Shown in pieces: positions 28,932-37,900 of a stretch of DNA of 64,000 nucleotides; position 1 is the stretch's first letter, and each line of letters starts with the position of its first letter. The translations under genes and the position numbers were made by a program. The notes beneath the pieces are model-generated. The model worked only from the letters and a program-made list of their open reading frames with translations, had not been told where the DNA came from and ran no database searches. Origin of the DNA: Oscillospiraceae bacterium (GTDB taxonomy: Bacteria > Bacillota > Clostridia > Oscillospirales > Acutalibacteraceae); assembly GCA_015066045.1 (NCBI GenBank), contig SVPD01000001.1:62001-126000 (forward strand), written 5' to 3'.

Positions 28932-28946
28932 TTTTGTTACAAGTAA

Positions 28947-28974
28947 ATTATAGCAGATTTTATCGAAATGTCAA
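28947..28974 (-). promoter_or_regulatory. Sigma-A promoter of the small TM gene
   Basis: On minus strand TTGACA-16 nt-TATAAT. Confidence 0.8.
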
Positions 28975-28986
28975 TACAAATGTTCG
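28974..28986 (-). promoter_or_regulatory. Second, imperfect LexA-like box (upstream of -35)
   Basis: ATACAAATGTTCG: 10/12 match to GAACAAATGTTC. Confidence 0.5.
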
Positions 28987-29171
28987 ATAAATTTGTTTTT
29001 TGAGTACATATAATCGGACTTTGAACTAAAAATTTTCGGAGATTTTGCTTTTGTCAAAAAAAACTCTGTTTTTTTGTTTGTTTTGCCATCTTAAATCTTT
29101 AATAAAACAAATGAAAAATAACAAATCTTATGATATACTTAATTAAATAATATATTAACGGAGGAGATATT

Positions 29172-30104
29172 ATGATTAAAAACGAATTTACTTTCCCGTC
29201 TGTTTCGAAACTCGCTGATATACATGCAGCTTCCTATAAACCGGAAAACGGAGAAATCAAGGCAGTGATACAGGTAGCACACGGTATGGCAGAGCATCTC
29301 GAAAGATATGAAAAATTTGCTGAAGCATTATGTGAAAGCGGATATGCTCTTTACATCAATGACCATCTCGGACACGGTTCGAGCATAAAGGATAAAGCTG
29401 AGCTCGGATATTTCGGCGAAAAGGACGGATGGAAAAATTTTGTAGAGGACTGTCATCAGCTGACAGGGATTATTAAACAGGAAAATCCGTCAGCTCCCGT
29501 CGTTTTCTTCGGTCACTCTATGGGCTCCTTTGTTGCTCGAGCCTACAGTATCAAATATGCTGACGAAATAGCCGGTGCTGTTTACTGCGGTACTGCCGGA
29601 CCTAATCCTGCTGCCGGTGCAGGCATTCTTCTTACGAACATTATCGCTAAGCTTAAGGGCACACATTACAGAAGCAAGCTTATTGATAAGATAGGCTTCG
29701 GTACATATAACAGTAAATTTGAGGGCAGAACAGCCTTTGACTGGCTCTCAAGAGATAATGAGCAGGTTGACAGGTATGTAGCAGACGAGCTTTGCGGTTA
29801 TCTTTTCACTGCTTACGGTTACCGTGACCTTTTTTCCCTGCTCAGTTACGTTTCTTCTGCCGAGTGGTTTACTTCTTTGCCTGAAAGGCTTCCCGTGCTT
29901 CTTATTGCGGGAGCTATGGACCCTGTAGGTGAATACGGAAAGGGTGTAGAAAAGGTTTATAAGTCCATCTGCGACACCGGCAAAACAAACGTAAAGAAAA
30001 TTCTTTATCCTGATGCACGCCATGAAATTCTTAATGAAAAAGCCTGCTTTGACGATGTGTGCAAGGATGTCATCGGATGGATAGAGGAAATTTTAGGACA
30101 GTGA
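29172..30104 (+). CDS. Alpha/beta hydrolase, monoacylglycerol lipase-like
   Basis: GxSxG as GHSMG, VAHGMAEHLERYEKFAEAL, GHGSS. Confidence 0.85.
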   Translation: MIKNEFTFPSVSKLADIHAASYKPENGEIKAVIQVAHGMAEHLERYEKFAEALCESGYALYINDHLGHGSSIKDKAELGYFGEKDGWKNFVEDCHQLTGIIKQENPSAPVVFFGHSMGSFVARAYSIKYADEIAGAVYCGTAGPNPAAGAGILLTNIIAKLKGTHYRSKLIDKIGFGTYNSKFEGRTAFDWLSRDNEQVDRYVADELCGYLFTAYGYRDLFSLLSYVSSAEWFTSLPERLPVLLIAGAMDPVGEYGKGVEKVYKSICDTGKTNVKKILYPDARHEILNEKACFDDVCKDVIGWIEEILGQ

Positions 30105-30120
30105 AGGAAAAAAGGTGTTG

Positions 30121-32739
30121 ATGATGAATAACATAGCAATCGGTAATTTGCTTATCAGAAAAGAGCTTATAATCAAATCCGACAGAATAATCGGTTTTAA
30201 AATAATCAATCCTGTGACCGGCAGAGCGGTTGAAGGTCTTGACACTACCGAAGAGTTTATTTTTACTTTTAAAAGAGGCTTACGTAAATATACAGTAAAA
30301 GCCTCTGAGCTGAAGATAAAGGATTTTCGTTCGGACGTAGAGGGTGAAGTCAGTAAGCACACAATTACCTTCAGTCCATTTGGATTAAAGGACAACAGAA
30401 TTGAGGCCACTCTCGTTTATTTGCTTAATGATTTCAGAGGATATATCAGAAAATATATAGAACTACGTTATGTTAAAAGAGGAAAGAAAGATGTGCTTCT
30501 CGACAGTATTTCCTTCGAAAATTTTACTTTTGACAGAGGATGCAAATACTGGACCTTACCTAAGCAGAAGGACTCGGTAATTTCAGGCTTTGCTCTTTCT
30601 ATGGGACAGCCGGTTTACGTAGACAGCTTCTATCTTGGGTGTGAATTTCCCACTGCAATAAACAGAATAGAAAAGTTTGCTGCAAAAAGCATATATTACA
30701 GCGGCAAAAAGCTAAGCAGTCTTATCGGCTCAGGTTGCTACACCTCACATAAAAGCGTTATCGGCAGTGCGCCGAGCGATATATTCGAGGATGTGCAGAA
30801 AGCCTTTTATGAATACATAAAGGACATATCAAAGCCGGTTTATCTTCGCAGACAGTATAATTCCTGGTACGATAATATGCTCAATATAACCCGTGAGAAT
30901 ATTACCTCGTCCTTTTTGGAAATAGAAAAGCAGATGTCGGCCACCGGAGAACCGCCCCTGGATTCCTATGTGGCTGATGACGGCTGGAATGATTACGGAG
31001 CTGGCTTCTGGTCCTTTAACAGTAAGTTCCCTGATGAGCTTTACCCTTTCAAAAATTTGGCAGAAAGTCTGGGCTCAAAGTTTGGTCTTTGGCTTGGCCC
31101 ACGTGGCGGTTACACAAACGACACGATTAAATTTGCCCGAAAGATTCAGGCGGCAGGCAACGGTTATGTGAATAAGCAGGCTATGGATATCTGTGTAGGC
31201 AGTAAGAAATATACCGAGAAGACTACAGAGCTGCTTCTGGATTTTGAAAAGCGCTTCGGTATTAATTATTTCAAGCTTGACGGCTTTGCTCAGAGACCTT
31301 GCAAATCAAAAAAGCATGACCATCTGACAGGTGGACCTGATAATATTTATTTTTATACCGACATCTGGGAAAGATGGATAAAATCCTTTGAGAAATTAGC
31401 TTTGGCGGGCGGAAGTGATTTCTGGATTAATCTGACCTGCTATGCGTGGCCGTCTCCGTGGTTTTTACAGTGGGTTAACAGCCTCTGGATGCAGATAAGC
31501 CTCGACCATGGCTTCACGGGTAAAAAGGGTGTGGTTTCGGATAAGGATAGGATGCTGAGCTACCGTGACGATGTTTATTATGATTTCAACCGTATCCGCC
31601 AGTTTCAGTTTCCTCAGAGAGCCCTCTATAACCATGATCCTGTTTACGGCAAGGAAGTAAAGGTTTCTATGACTGACGGTGAATTCAGAGAGTATCTTTT
31701 CACTATGGCTACCAGAGGCACTCAGTTCTGGGAGCTTTATTACAGTCATTCTATTATGAACGATGCCAAATGGAGGATAAACTATTCCTGTATGCGTTTC
31801 ATAGAAGAAAATATGGATATTCTCGCAAATTCGGTGGTTATCGGCGGAAGACCGTCGAAATCAGAGGTTTACGGCTTCAGTTGCTTCGGTGACCACGAGG
31901 GTATAGTTTCTCTCAGAAACAGCAGTGCAGAAGAAAGAAGCTATACACTCAGGCTTGATGAACGTATCGGCGTGAAAAAATCTTTTGCCTTCGGTGAAAT
32001 GTATACGGTTCTGCCTTACTGCACAGACGGTGCCTGCGGTGCCTACTCTTACGGTGACGAGATAAGCTTTACCTTGTCGCCTTATCAGACTAAAATCGTT
32101 CATTTCGGCAAAAAAAACAGAGCACTTAATATTACCTATTGCAGAGCTCTGTCTGAAAACAGTCTGCTTGTAACCTTTAATCAGTTCGTAAATATCAATG
32201 ATGTACACTGTGAGGCTAATGAAATAGTCGGTAAAGAGCTGCTTGAGGACTATATGTCTGTAATATTAACCTTCAGAGACAGCTTTGCGGAAAATAACAG
32301 CTTTGAGCTTTCCTCTCTTAAGAATATAACCGGCAGCGAGTATAACTTAAGCACTGATTTCAGCTATTATCCGAATTATCAGATAACCTCCGGTGCAGTC
32401 AGAGGAAAGAGAGATTTCAGCATAGAGCTGAATCTTACCGAAAATAAGAACGGCACTCTTTATAAGCAGGCAGATGAGCTTGAAATTTCTGTAGGTGCAG
32501 ACGGATTTGTCCGCTTTAAAGTCGGTGCTTCTGTGCTTAAGTCACGTACACCCGTTAACGATGTCGTGCAGATTACTGCCGTAAGAGAGCGTAACAATGT
32601 TATGAAGCTTTATCTTAATAAAAATCTTGATGCGGGTATGCCCGGCTCCGGTTTCGCACTTTCGGGTGCTTCGGGCGTAGCTGCAGACGGTGTGAATGTT
32701 AAGCTTTACGATAAAGCACTTGCCTATGATGAAGTGTGA
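30121..32739 (+). CDS. Alpha-galactosidase-like glycoside hydrolase (clan GH-D-like)
   Basis: YNSWYDNM, VADDGWNDYGAGFW, FGLWLGPRGGY, INYFKLDGF catalytic strand. Confidence 0.7.
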   Translation: MMNNIAIGNLLIRKELIIKSDRIIGFKIINPVTGRAVEGLDTTEEFIFTFKRGLRKYTVKASELKIKDFRSDVEGEVSKHTITFSPFGLKDNRIEATLVYLLNDFRGYIRKYIELRYVKRGKKDVLLDSISFENFTFDRGCKYWTLPKQKDSVISGFALSMGQPVYVDSFYLGCEFPTAINRIEKFAAKSIYYSGKKLSSLIGSGCYTSHKSVIGSAPSDIFEDVQKAFYEYIKDISKPVYLRRQYNSWYDNMLNITRENITSSFLEIEKQMSATGEPPLDSYVADDGWNDYGAGFWSFNSKFPDELYPFKNLAESLGSKFGLWLGPRGGYTNDTIKFARKIQAAGNGYVNKQAMDICVGSKKYTEKTTELLLDFEKRFGINYFKLDGFAQRPCKSKKHDHLTGGPDNIYFYTDIWERWIKSFEKLALAGGSDFWINLTCYAWPSPWFLQWVNSLWMQISLDHGFTGKKGVVSDKDRMLSYRDDVYYDFNRIRQFQFPQRALYNHDPVYGKEVKVSMTDGEFREYLFTMATRGTQFWELYYSHSIMNDAKWRINYSCMRFIEENMDILANSVVIGGRPSKSEVYGFSCFGDHEGIVSLRNSSAEERSYTLRLDERIGVKKSFAFGEMYTVLPYCTDGACGAYSYGDEISFTLSPYQTKIVHFGKKNRALNITYCRALSENSLLVTFNQFVNINDVHCEANEIVGKELLEDYMSVILTFRDSFAENNSFELSSLKNITGSEYNLSTDFSYYPNYQITSGAVRGKRDFSIELNLTENKNGTLYKQADELEISVGADGFVRFKVGASVLKSRTPVNDVVQITAVRERNNVMKLYLNKNLDAGMPGSGFALSGASGVAADGVNVKLYDKALAYDEV

Positions 32740-32824
32740 TTGATTTTAATTTTTCACTTGACTTTCACTGCCGGAATATATTAAAATAAATTAAATTTGA
32801 CAAAAAAGGATAAGAGGTGTTCAG

Positions 32825-33736
32825 ATGTCAGCAAAATGTCCTAATTGCGGCAGACCGCTTAAATGGTACAATATCAAGGCGGACTGTCCCGACTGTAAAA
32901 TCAGTATTCCAAACTATAACTGGGAGGAGCGTCTGGAGCAGGATAACATTTTAGCGGAGGCTAAATTTGCGAAGCTCTATAATACGCTTAACAAATTAGG
33001 CTATTCGGTATACGGTACGAAGCTCAGAATAGCCAGAATCATTATGTCCTTTATACCCATTATCGGTATAATTTTGCCCTGGGCCTCGGTTAAGGGTGAT
33101 GATACTGCTCTGAACTTTGATTTGCTGGGTATTTTCACCGACGGTACAAATACGATAAAGTTTTTCGGACCGCTTTTCAAAAACATCGGCTCGGTAATCG
33201 AAACTATGAGCGCCGAAGGCTTCTCAGGCCCCGTCTCCTTTACTGTTATCGGACTTTTGTGTGTGCTTTTAAGCATAGTCGTTCTGGTTATTGCCTTCTT
33301 CCTGATTTTTATAACCTTCAGAAGACCGAAAACAAACATCATATGGATTTTCGATTTTATCGGTATTGCTCTTATGGGCACAGGTGCAGGACTTTTCTGC
33401 TCCGTAAGCAGTAAAATAGGCGCTGAGCCTTTTACTGTAGCTGACCTTACCTTCGTAAACGCACAGGCATCTGTCGGCTGGGGCATCTTCGTTTTTCTTG
33501 CTCTTGACTTAGTGGCCTTTACAGGCAATCTCCTCGTTTCCCGTGCGGATGTTAAATCTGACGAGCAGCTCGAGGCTGAAAGACTCGAAAGAGTGAGAAT
33601 AAAAGAGGAAAAAGAAGAGCAGGAAAGAATTAAAAAAGAAGCCGCACGTGCAGAGGCTCTTGAAAGAGAAAAGCAGGAGCAGGCCGAGAAGGTAAGAAAA
33701 GCCCGTGAAGCTCTTGCCAAAGAAAACAAAAATTGA
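32825..33736 (+). CDS. Zinc-ribbon membrane protein with charged coiled-coil tail
   Basis: CPNCGRPLKWYNIKADCPDC, about 4 TM segments, Glu/Lys/Arg-rich C-terminus. Confidence 0.65.
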   Translation: MSAKCPNCGRPLKWYNIKADCPDCKISIPNYNWEERLEQDNILAEAKFAKLYNTLNKLGYSVYGTKLRIARIIMSFIPIIGIILPWASVKGDDTALNFDLLGIFTDGTNTIKFFGPLFKNIGSVIETMSAEGFSGPVSFTVIGLLCVLLSIVVLVIAFFLIFITFRRPKTNIIWIFDFIGIALMGTGAGLFCSVSSKIGAEPFTVADLTFVNAQASVGWGIFVFLALDLVAFTGNLLVSRADVKSDEQLEAERLERVRIKEEKEEQERIKKEAARAEALEREKQEQAEKVRKAREALAKENKN

Positions 33737-33767
33737 GAAAAAATTACATATTTGAAAGAGTGATAAA

Positions 33768-35285
33768 ATGTCAGATACAGTAAACACGAGCTCTCTTCAG
33801 GAAAATGAAAAATCCGAAGAAGAGGTGCTTGATAAATTAGCCTACACTAAAAAGCGCTATCTAACGCCCAAAGAGATTGCTGCTTTCGTGCTTGTTAACT
33901 TCGGTCAGAAAAACCTTTCTCAGTTTATCGGAAGTGAAAAGCAGTTCTTCCTTATTCAGTATGCGGGACTCAGCGATAAGCATTATGCAAACATAGAGCT
34001 TTTTGCTACTATTTACGATGCTCTCGATGACACCATTTCAGGTCTCATTATTGACCGTACCAGAACACGCTGGGGCAGAGTAAGACCTTTCTTTATTCTT
34101 CCTCTTCCGCTCTGGATTCTCGGCGGTATGATGCTTTTCTCTACTCCGGGCATCACGGGTGTCGCTCAGGCTATCTATGTCGCCGTAGCTACCGTTATTT
34201 ACGGTCTCGGTATGAGCTATTTCGGCGCATGGAACCTTATGACCTATAACATTACGCCGAACATAAACGAAAGAAACAATCTTATTACCACTACGAAGTT
34301 TGTGGAGCTTTTCGGCACCTTTATTCCTTCTCTTCTTCCGGTGCTTGTTAAGTTTATTCCTACCCTTAACCCTTCCGTTACAAACTCGGACGTTTATAAG
34401 GCGTTTGCAGTGTTTATGCTTATTTTTTCCGCTTCGTTTGCCGTTTACGGATTTTTCAATATGCGTGAGAGGATTCCTCTCCAGAGCCGAGAAGAAATGA
34501 ATAAGACCTCTGTATGGGGCTCCTTAAAGAATATTTTCACTAACAGGCCTCTTATTGTTATTATTCTCGCTGAATTTTTCAATAACTTCAAAGCAGTCGG
34601 CGGCTCTTCGGAAAGCTTTTTCTGGCTTAATAACTCGGGCAACTATGCATATCGCAGCATCTGCGGTCTCTTTACCGGCATTCCGAATTACTTTATGGTT
34701 CCCTTTGCGGCTAAGCTGGTAAGACGCTTTGGTGCCAGAACCACCGCAATCGGTGCAGGTCTTTTCGGCCTCGGTGCCTATATGCTTATGTTTGTGCTCG
34801 GTTATCCTAACGGTGCCATATTAAGTGATAATTTCGAGGATAAGAGCATACTTAACTTTATTCTTGTTGTTGTCTTACTTACCGTAGCAGGTCTGCCGAA
34901 TAAGGTTATTAATGTTTGCAATCCTATTCTAACGGCTGATACTCTCGACTATATGGAGTGGAAGCACGGACTTCGTAACGAAGCTCTCGTTACCACTGTA
35001 CAGGGATACTTCATCAAGCTCGCAACTGCCGTCACAGGCTGGCTTTCAGGTATGGTTCTTCATTGGATTAATTATGTTCCCATGAAGGATGAGCTCGGTC
35101 ACGATATCGCTAACAAGGACCCCGGTGTTCTCAGAGGTATCTGGATAGTATTCTGTATCCTTCCCGCTCTGGCAAGAGGTCTTTACGGCATATCCTTTAT
35201 ATTTTATCCTATCCACGGTAAGCTTCAGGATAAAATGATAGTAGAGCTCGCCGATAAAAGAGCACAGACACTTAACGAAAAATAA
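33768..35285 (+). CDS. GPH-type (MelB-like) sugar:cation symporter, MFS
   Basis: DALDDTISGLIIDRTRTRWGRVRPF motif. Confidence 0.85.
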   Translation: MSDTVNTSSLQENEKSEEEVLDKLAYTKKRYLTPKEIAAFVLVNFGQKNLSQFIGSEKQFFLIQYAGLSDKHYANIELFATIYDALDDTISGLIIDRTRTRWGRVRPFFILPLPLWILGGMMLFSTPGITGVAQAIYVAVATVIYGLGMSYFGAWNLMTYNITPNINERNNLITTTKFVELFGTFIPSLLPVLVKFIPTLNPSVTNSDVYKAFAVFMLIFSASFAVYGFFNMRERIPLQSREEMNKTSVWGSLKNIFTNRPLIVIILAEFFNNFKAVGGSSESFFWLNNSGNYAYRSICGLFTGIPNYFMVPFAAKLVRRFGARTTAIGAGLFGLGAYMLMFVLGYPNGAILSDNFEDKSILNFILVVVLLTVAGLPNKVINVCNPILTADTLDYMEWKHGLRNEALVTTVQGYFIKLATAVTGWLSGMVLHWINYVPMKDELGHDIANKDPGVLRGIWIVFCILPALARGLYGISFIFYPIHGKLQDKMIVELADKRAQTLNEK

Positions 35286-35291
35286 ATATCT

Positions 35292-35320
35292 GAGCCTGCA
35301 TTCATCGTGCAGGCTCTTTT
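35292..35320 (+). terminator. Intrinsic terminator after the symporter
   Basis: GAGCCTGCA-TTCATCG-TGCAGGCTC-TTTT. Confidence 0.85.
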
Positions 35321-35424
35321 ATATTTTTATAAAGTTAAGATAAGATTAAAAATAATTCTTTCCGTTGACATCAAAAAGATTAAAATATATAATTATTACA
35401 GAGAAAAGTGAAAGGAAGAGCAAA

Positions 35425-36372
35425 ATGAAATTAAAGCAGTATATGAGGTTGGCATTTAATTCTCCCGCAGAGGGCGATGAGATAGAGTATTTTAATCTGA
35501 AAAAAAGATGTGCGGGCTACATTTTCACCAAAACACAGAATGACACGGTCGGAGCATCGTGCTTTTATGAGGTCGATGTAACTGAGCTTTGGAATGAATA
35601 CAAGGCATATAAGCAGGAGGCTGATTTTGATTTATCCTTTAATGTAGTAATGATGAAGGCTCTTATCGAAGGCCTTAAGGCTGCCCCCAGACTTAATGCT
35701 CATCTTGACTTTAATAAAAAATCGACCACAGGAAGGCTGATTATTAAAAAGCATATCGATATCTCTATGCCTGTCAGACTCGAAAACGGTGAGACCTTCA
35801 CCGTAAAGGTGCGTGAGACTGAAAACAAAAGCCTTAAGGCTCTTCAGGCACAGGTCGATTTTCTTCTTAAAGCAACCAAAAATTCCGATATTGACAGACT
35901 GCTTCTGGATAATCTTTCCTACAGACTGACCGGCTTTGCTCTTAAGGGTAAGCTTATTACCAGCTTAATGCAGTTATTTACAGGCTTTTTCGGCAAAAAC
36001 AAGGTTATGAGTGTATCTGATTTGTTTAAAAAGAAAAAGCTTCCCAAAAAGGCCACTCTTGTTCCTCAGGATGTCAACGAGGGTACAGTTTGCTTTACAA
36101 ACTGGGGGATGCTCAACGAAAAGTTTACTCCTGCCAATGTAGGATATGCCCCTCTGCTTTATCCGCAGGTTTTTCTTTACGGCATCGGAACGGTAAGCGA
36201 CAGAGAATATGCTTTCAGAAATGAAAGGGGAGAAGTGGACATAGGTGTAAAAAAGATTATGCCTGTTCACTTTACCTTTGACCACAGAATAGGTGCTCTT
36301 GACGATGTGATGCCTCTGCTGAGAAAAATCGAAGAGGTGTTTGAAAACCCTGAAATTATCAGAGAGTGGTAA
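35425..36372 (+). CDS. Stand-alone E2-type (2-oxoacid dehydrogenase)/CAT-like acyltransferase domain protein
   Basis: E2/CAT fold pattern (LNAHLDF, PVHFTFDHRIGALDD), no lipoyl domain. Confidence 0.65.
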   Translation: MKLKQYMRLAFNSPAEGDEIEYFNLKKRCAGYIFTKTQNDTVGASCFYEVDVTELWNEYKAYKQEADFDLSFNVVMMKALIEGLKAAPRLNAHLDFNKKSTTGRLIIKKHIDISMPVRLENGETFTVKVRETENKSLKALQAQVDFLLKATKNSDIDRLLLDNLSYRLTGFALKGKLITSLMQLFTGFFGKNKVMSVSDLFKKKKLPKKATLVPQDVNEGTVCFTNWGMLNEKFTPANVGYAPLLYPQVFLYGIGTVSDREYAFRNERGEVDIGVKKIMPVHFTFDHRIGALDDVMPLLRKIEEVFENPEIIREW

Positions 36373-36387
36373 CGGACCGGTGATATA

Positions 36388-37596
36388 ATGAAAGCAAAAA
36401 AATATATTTTCTGTTTAATTACAGTAATAATACTTCTGCTCGCAGCAGAGGTTGCCGCCTACGGTGCGGATCATCAGCACGTGTTTTCGGCACTTTATAC
36501 TGCCGTGCCCACCTGCACGGAAAAAGGCTACACGGTTTTCAGCTGTGATTGCGGCTATTCCTTTAAGGGCGATATGACAGACTCTCTCGGTCATAATTAC
36601 TCAAAGGAAACGGTTTGCTTTAAGCAGTCAAGCTGCACGGAAAAAGGTGAGGGAGGCAGATATTGCCTCAGATGTTACGCTAAAACCGACACTGTTTTTT
36701 ACGGTAAGACCGCTCACACACCTGTGTATGTAACCGAAAAGGCTACACTGAAAAAAGACGGTGAAAAGAGAAAAGAGTGCAGCGTCTGTAAAAAGCTTTA
36801 TAGCAGCAAAGCTATAAGCAAAGCTTCATCGGTTAAGCTTGAAAGGAAAACCTATACATATGACGGCAAGGTCAAAACGCCTGACGTAACCGTAAAAGAC
36901 TCTAAGGGTAATCTGCTTAAAAAGGGAACCGACTACACCCTGAAATATCAGAAGGGGAGAAAAAAGACAGGCTCTTACAGTGTAAGGGTTACCCTTAAAG
37001 GCAATTATGAGGGCACCAAAACATTATATTTTAAGATAAGACCTGCCGCAGTCAAGAGTATCTCTGCCGTACCTTCACTTACTTCGGTTCTTTTGTCATG
37101 GAGCAAGGCAAAGGGTTCAGACGGGTATGAGATTTATCTTAAAGGGAAAAAGAATACACTGATAAAGGATACCGAAAAGCTTTCATATACCGTAAAAAAG
37201 CTTGACGGTAAAAAGCTTGAAAGCGGTAAAGAATATACCTTTATTATCAAAGGCTACAAAAAATCGGGAGATGAAAGGATTTATTCAGCCTCAAAGAAAA
37301 TCAAGGTAGTAACCAAGCCGCAGAAAGCGAAAATCAGAAAGCTTACTGCCTCGTCGGGCAAAATAACCGTTAAATCGGTTAAGCAGAGCTGCCGTGGCTA
37401 CGAAATCCTTATCAGCACAAATAAGAGCTTCAGCAATGCGAAATCCGTAAGCGTAAAGTCCGGAGCGAGTCTGTCGTATACCTTTAAAAATCTGATAAAG
37501 GGTAAGAAATATTATGTTAAAATCAGAGCGTATGTGGTTTCGGGCGGTGAAAAGTACTGCGGATATTACAGTGATGTGAAAACAGTAAAGGCTTAG
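36388..37596 (+). CDS. Secreted protein with Cys-rich repeats and fibronectin type III-like modules
   Basis: Signal peptide; repeats PTCTEKGYTVFSCDCGY / SSCTEKGEGGRYCLRCYAK; FN3-like modules. Confidence 0.7.
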   Translation: MKAKKYIFCLITVIILLLAAEVAAYGADHQHVFSALYTAVPTCTEKGYTVFSCDCGYSFKGDMTDSLGHNYSKETVCFKQSSCTEKGEGGRYCLRCYAKTDTVFYGKTAHTPVYVTEKATLKKDGEKRKECSVCKKLYSSKAISKASSVKLERKTYTYDGKVKTPDVTVKDSKGNLLKKGTDYTLKYQKGRKKTGSYSVRVTLKGNYEGTKTLYFKIRPAAVKSISAVPSLTSVLLSWSKAKGSDGYEIYLKGKKNTLIKDTEKLSYTVKKLDGKKLESGKEYTFIIKGYKKSGDERIYSASKKIKVVTKPQKAKIRKLTASSGKITVKSVKQSCRGYEILISTNKSFSNAKSVSVKSGASLSYTFKNLIKGKKYYVKIRAYVVSGGEKYCGYYSDVKTVKA

Positions 37597-37650
37597 ATGA
37601 GGGTAGGAAACAGATTTAACTGAGCAGTATTCAGATATAGAAAAGAGATT

Positions 37651-37691
37651 AAGGGGATGTAAAAAATCGTAAGTTTTTACATCCCCTTTTT
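37651..37691 (+). terminator. Intrinsic terminator
   Basis: AAGGGGATGTAAAAA-ATCGTAAG-TTTTTACATCCCCTTTTT. Confidence 0.85.
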
Positions 37692-37900
37692 ACTGCTTAA
37701 AGCTCATAATTTTTCAAGGGTAAGGGGTTTATATTTATGTTTAGGCTAAAAAAGGTAAAACAATAATAAAAAAGAGAGAAAAAATAATTAATTTTATAAA
37801 TTAATGTTGATTTAATTATCAGGATTTATTATAATGTTACTTATGTATGGAATATTTTAATCAGCTTCATATAAATTCCCTGAACGGAGGATTATCTGTA

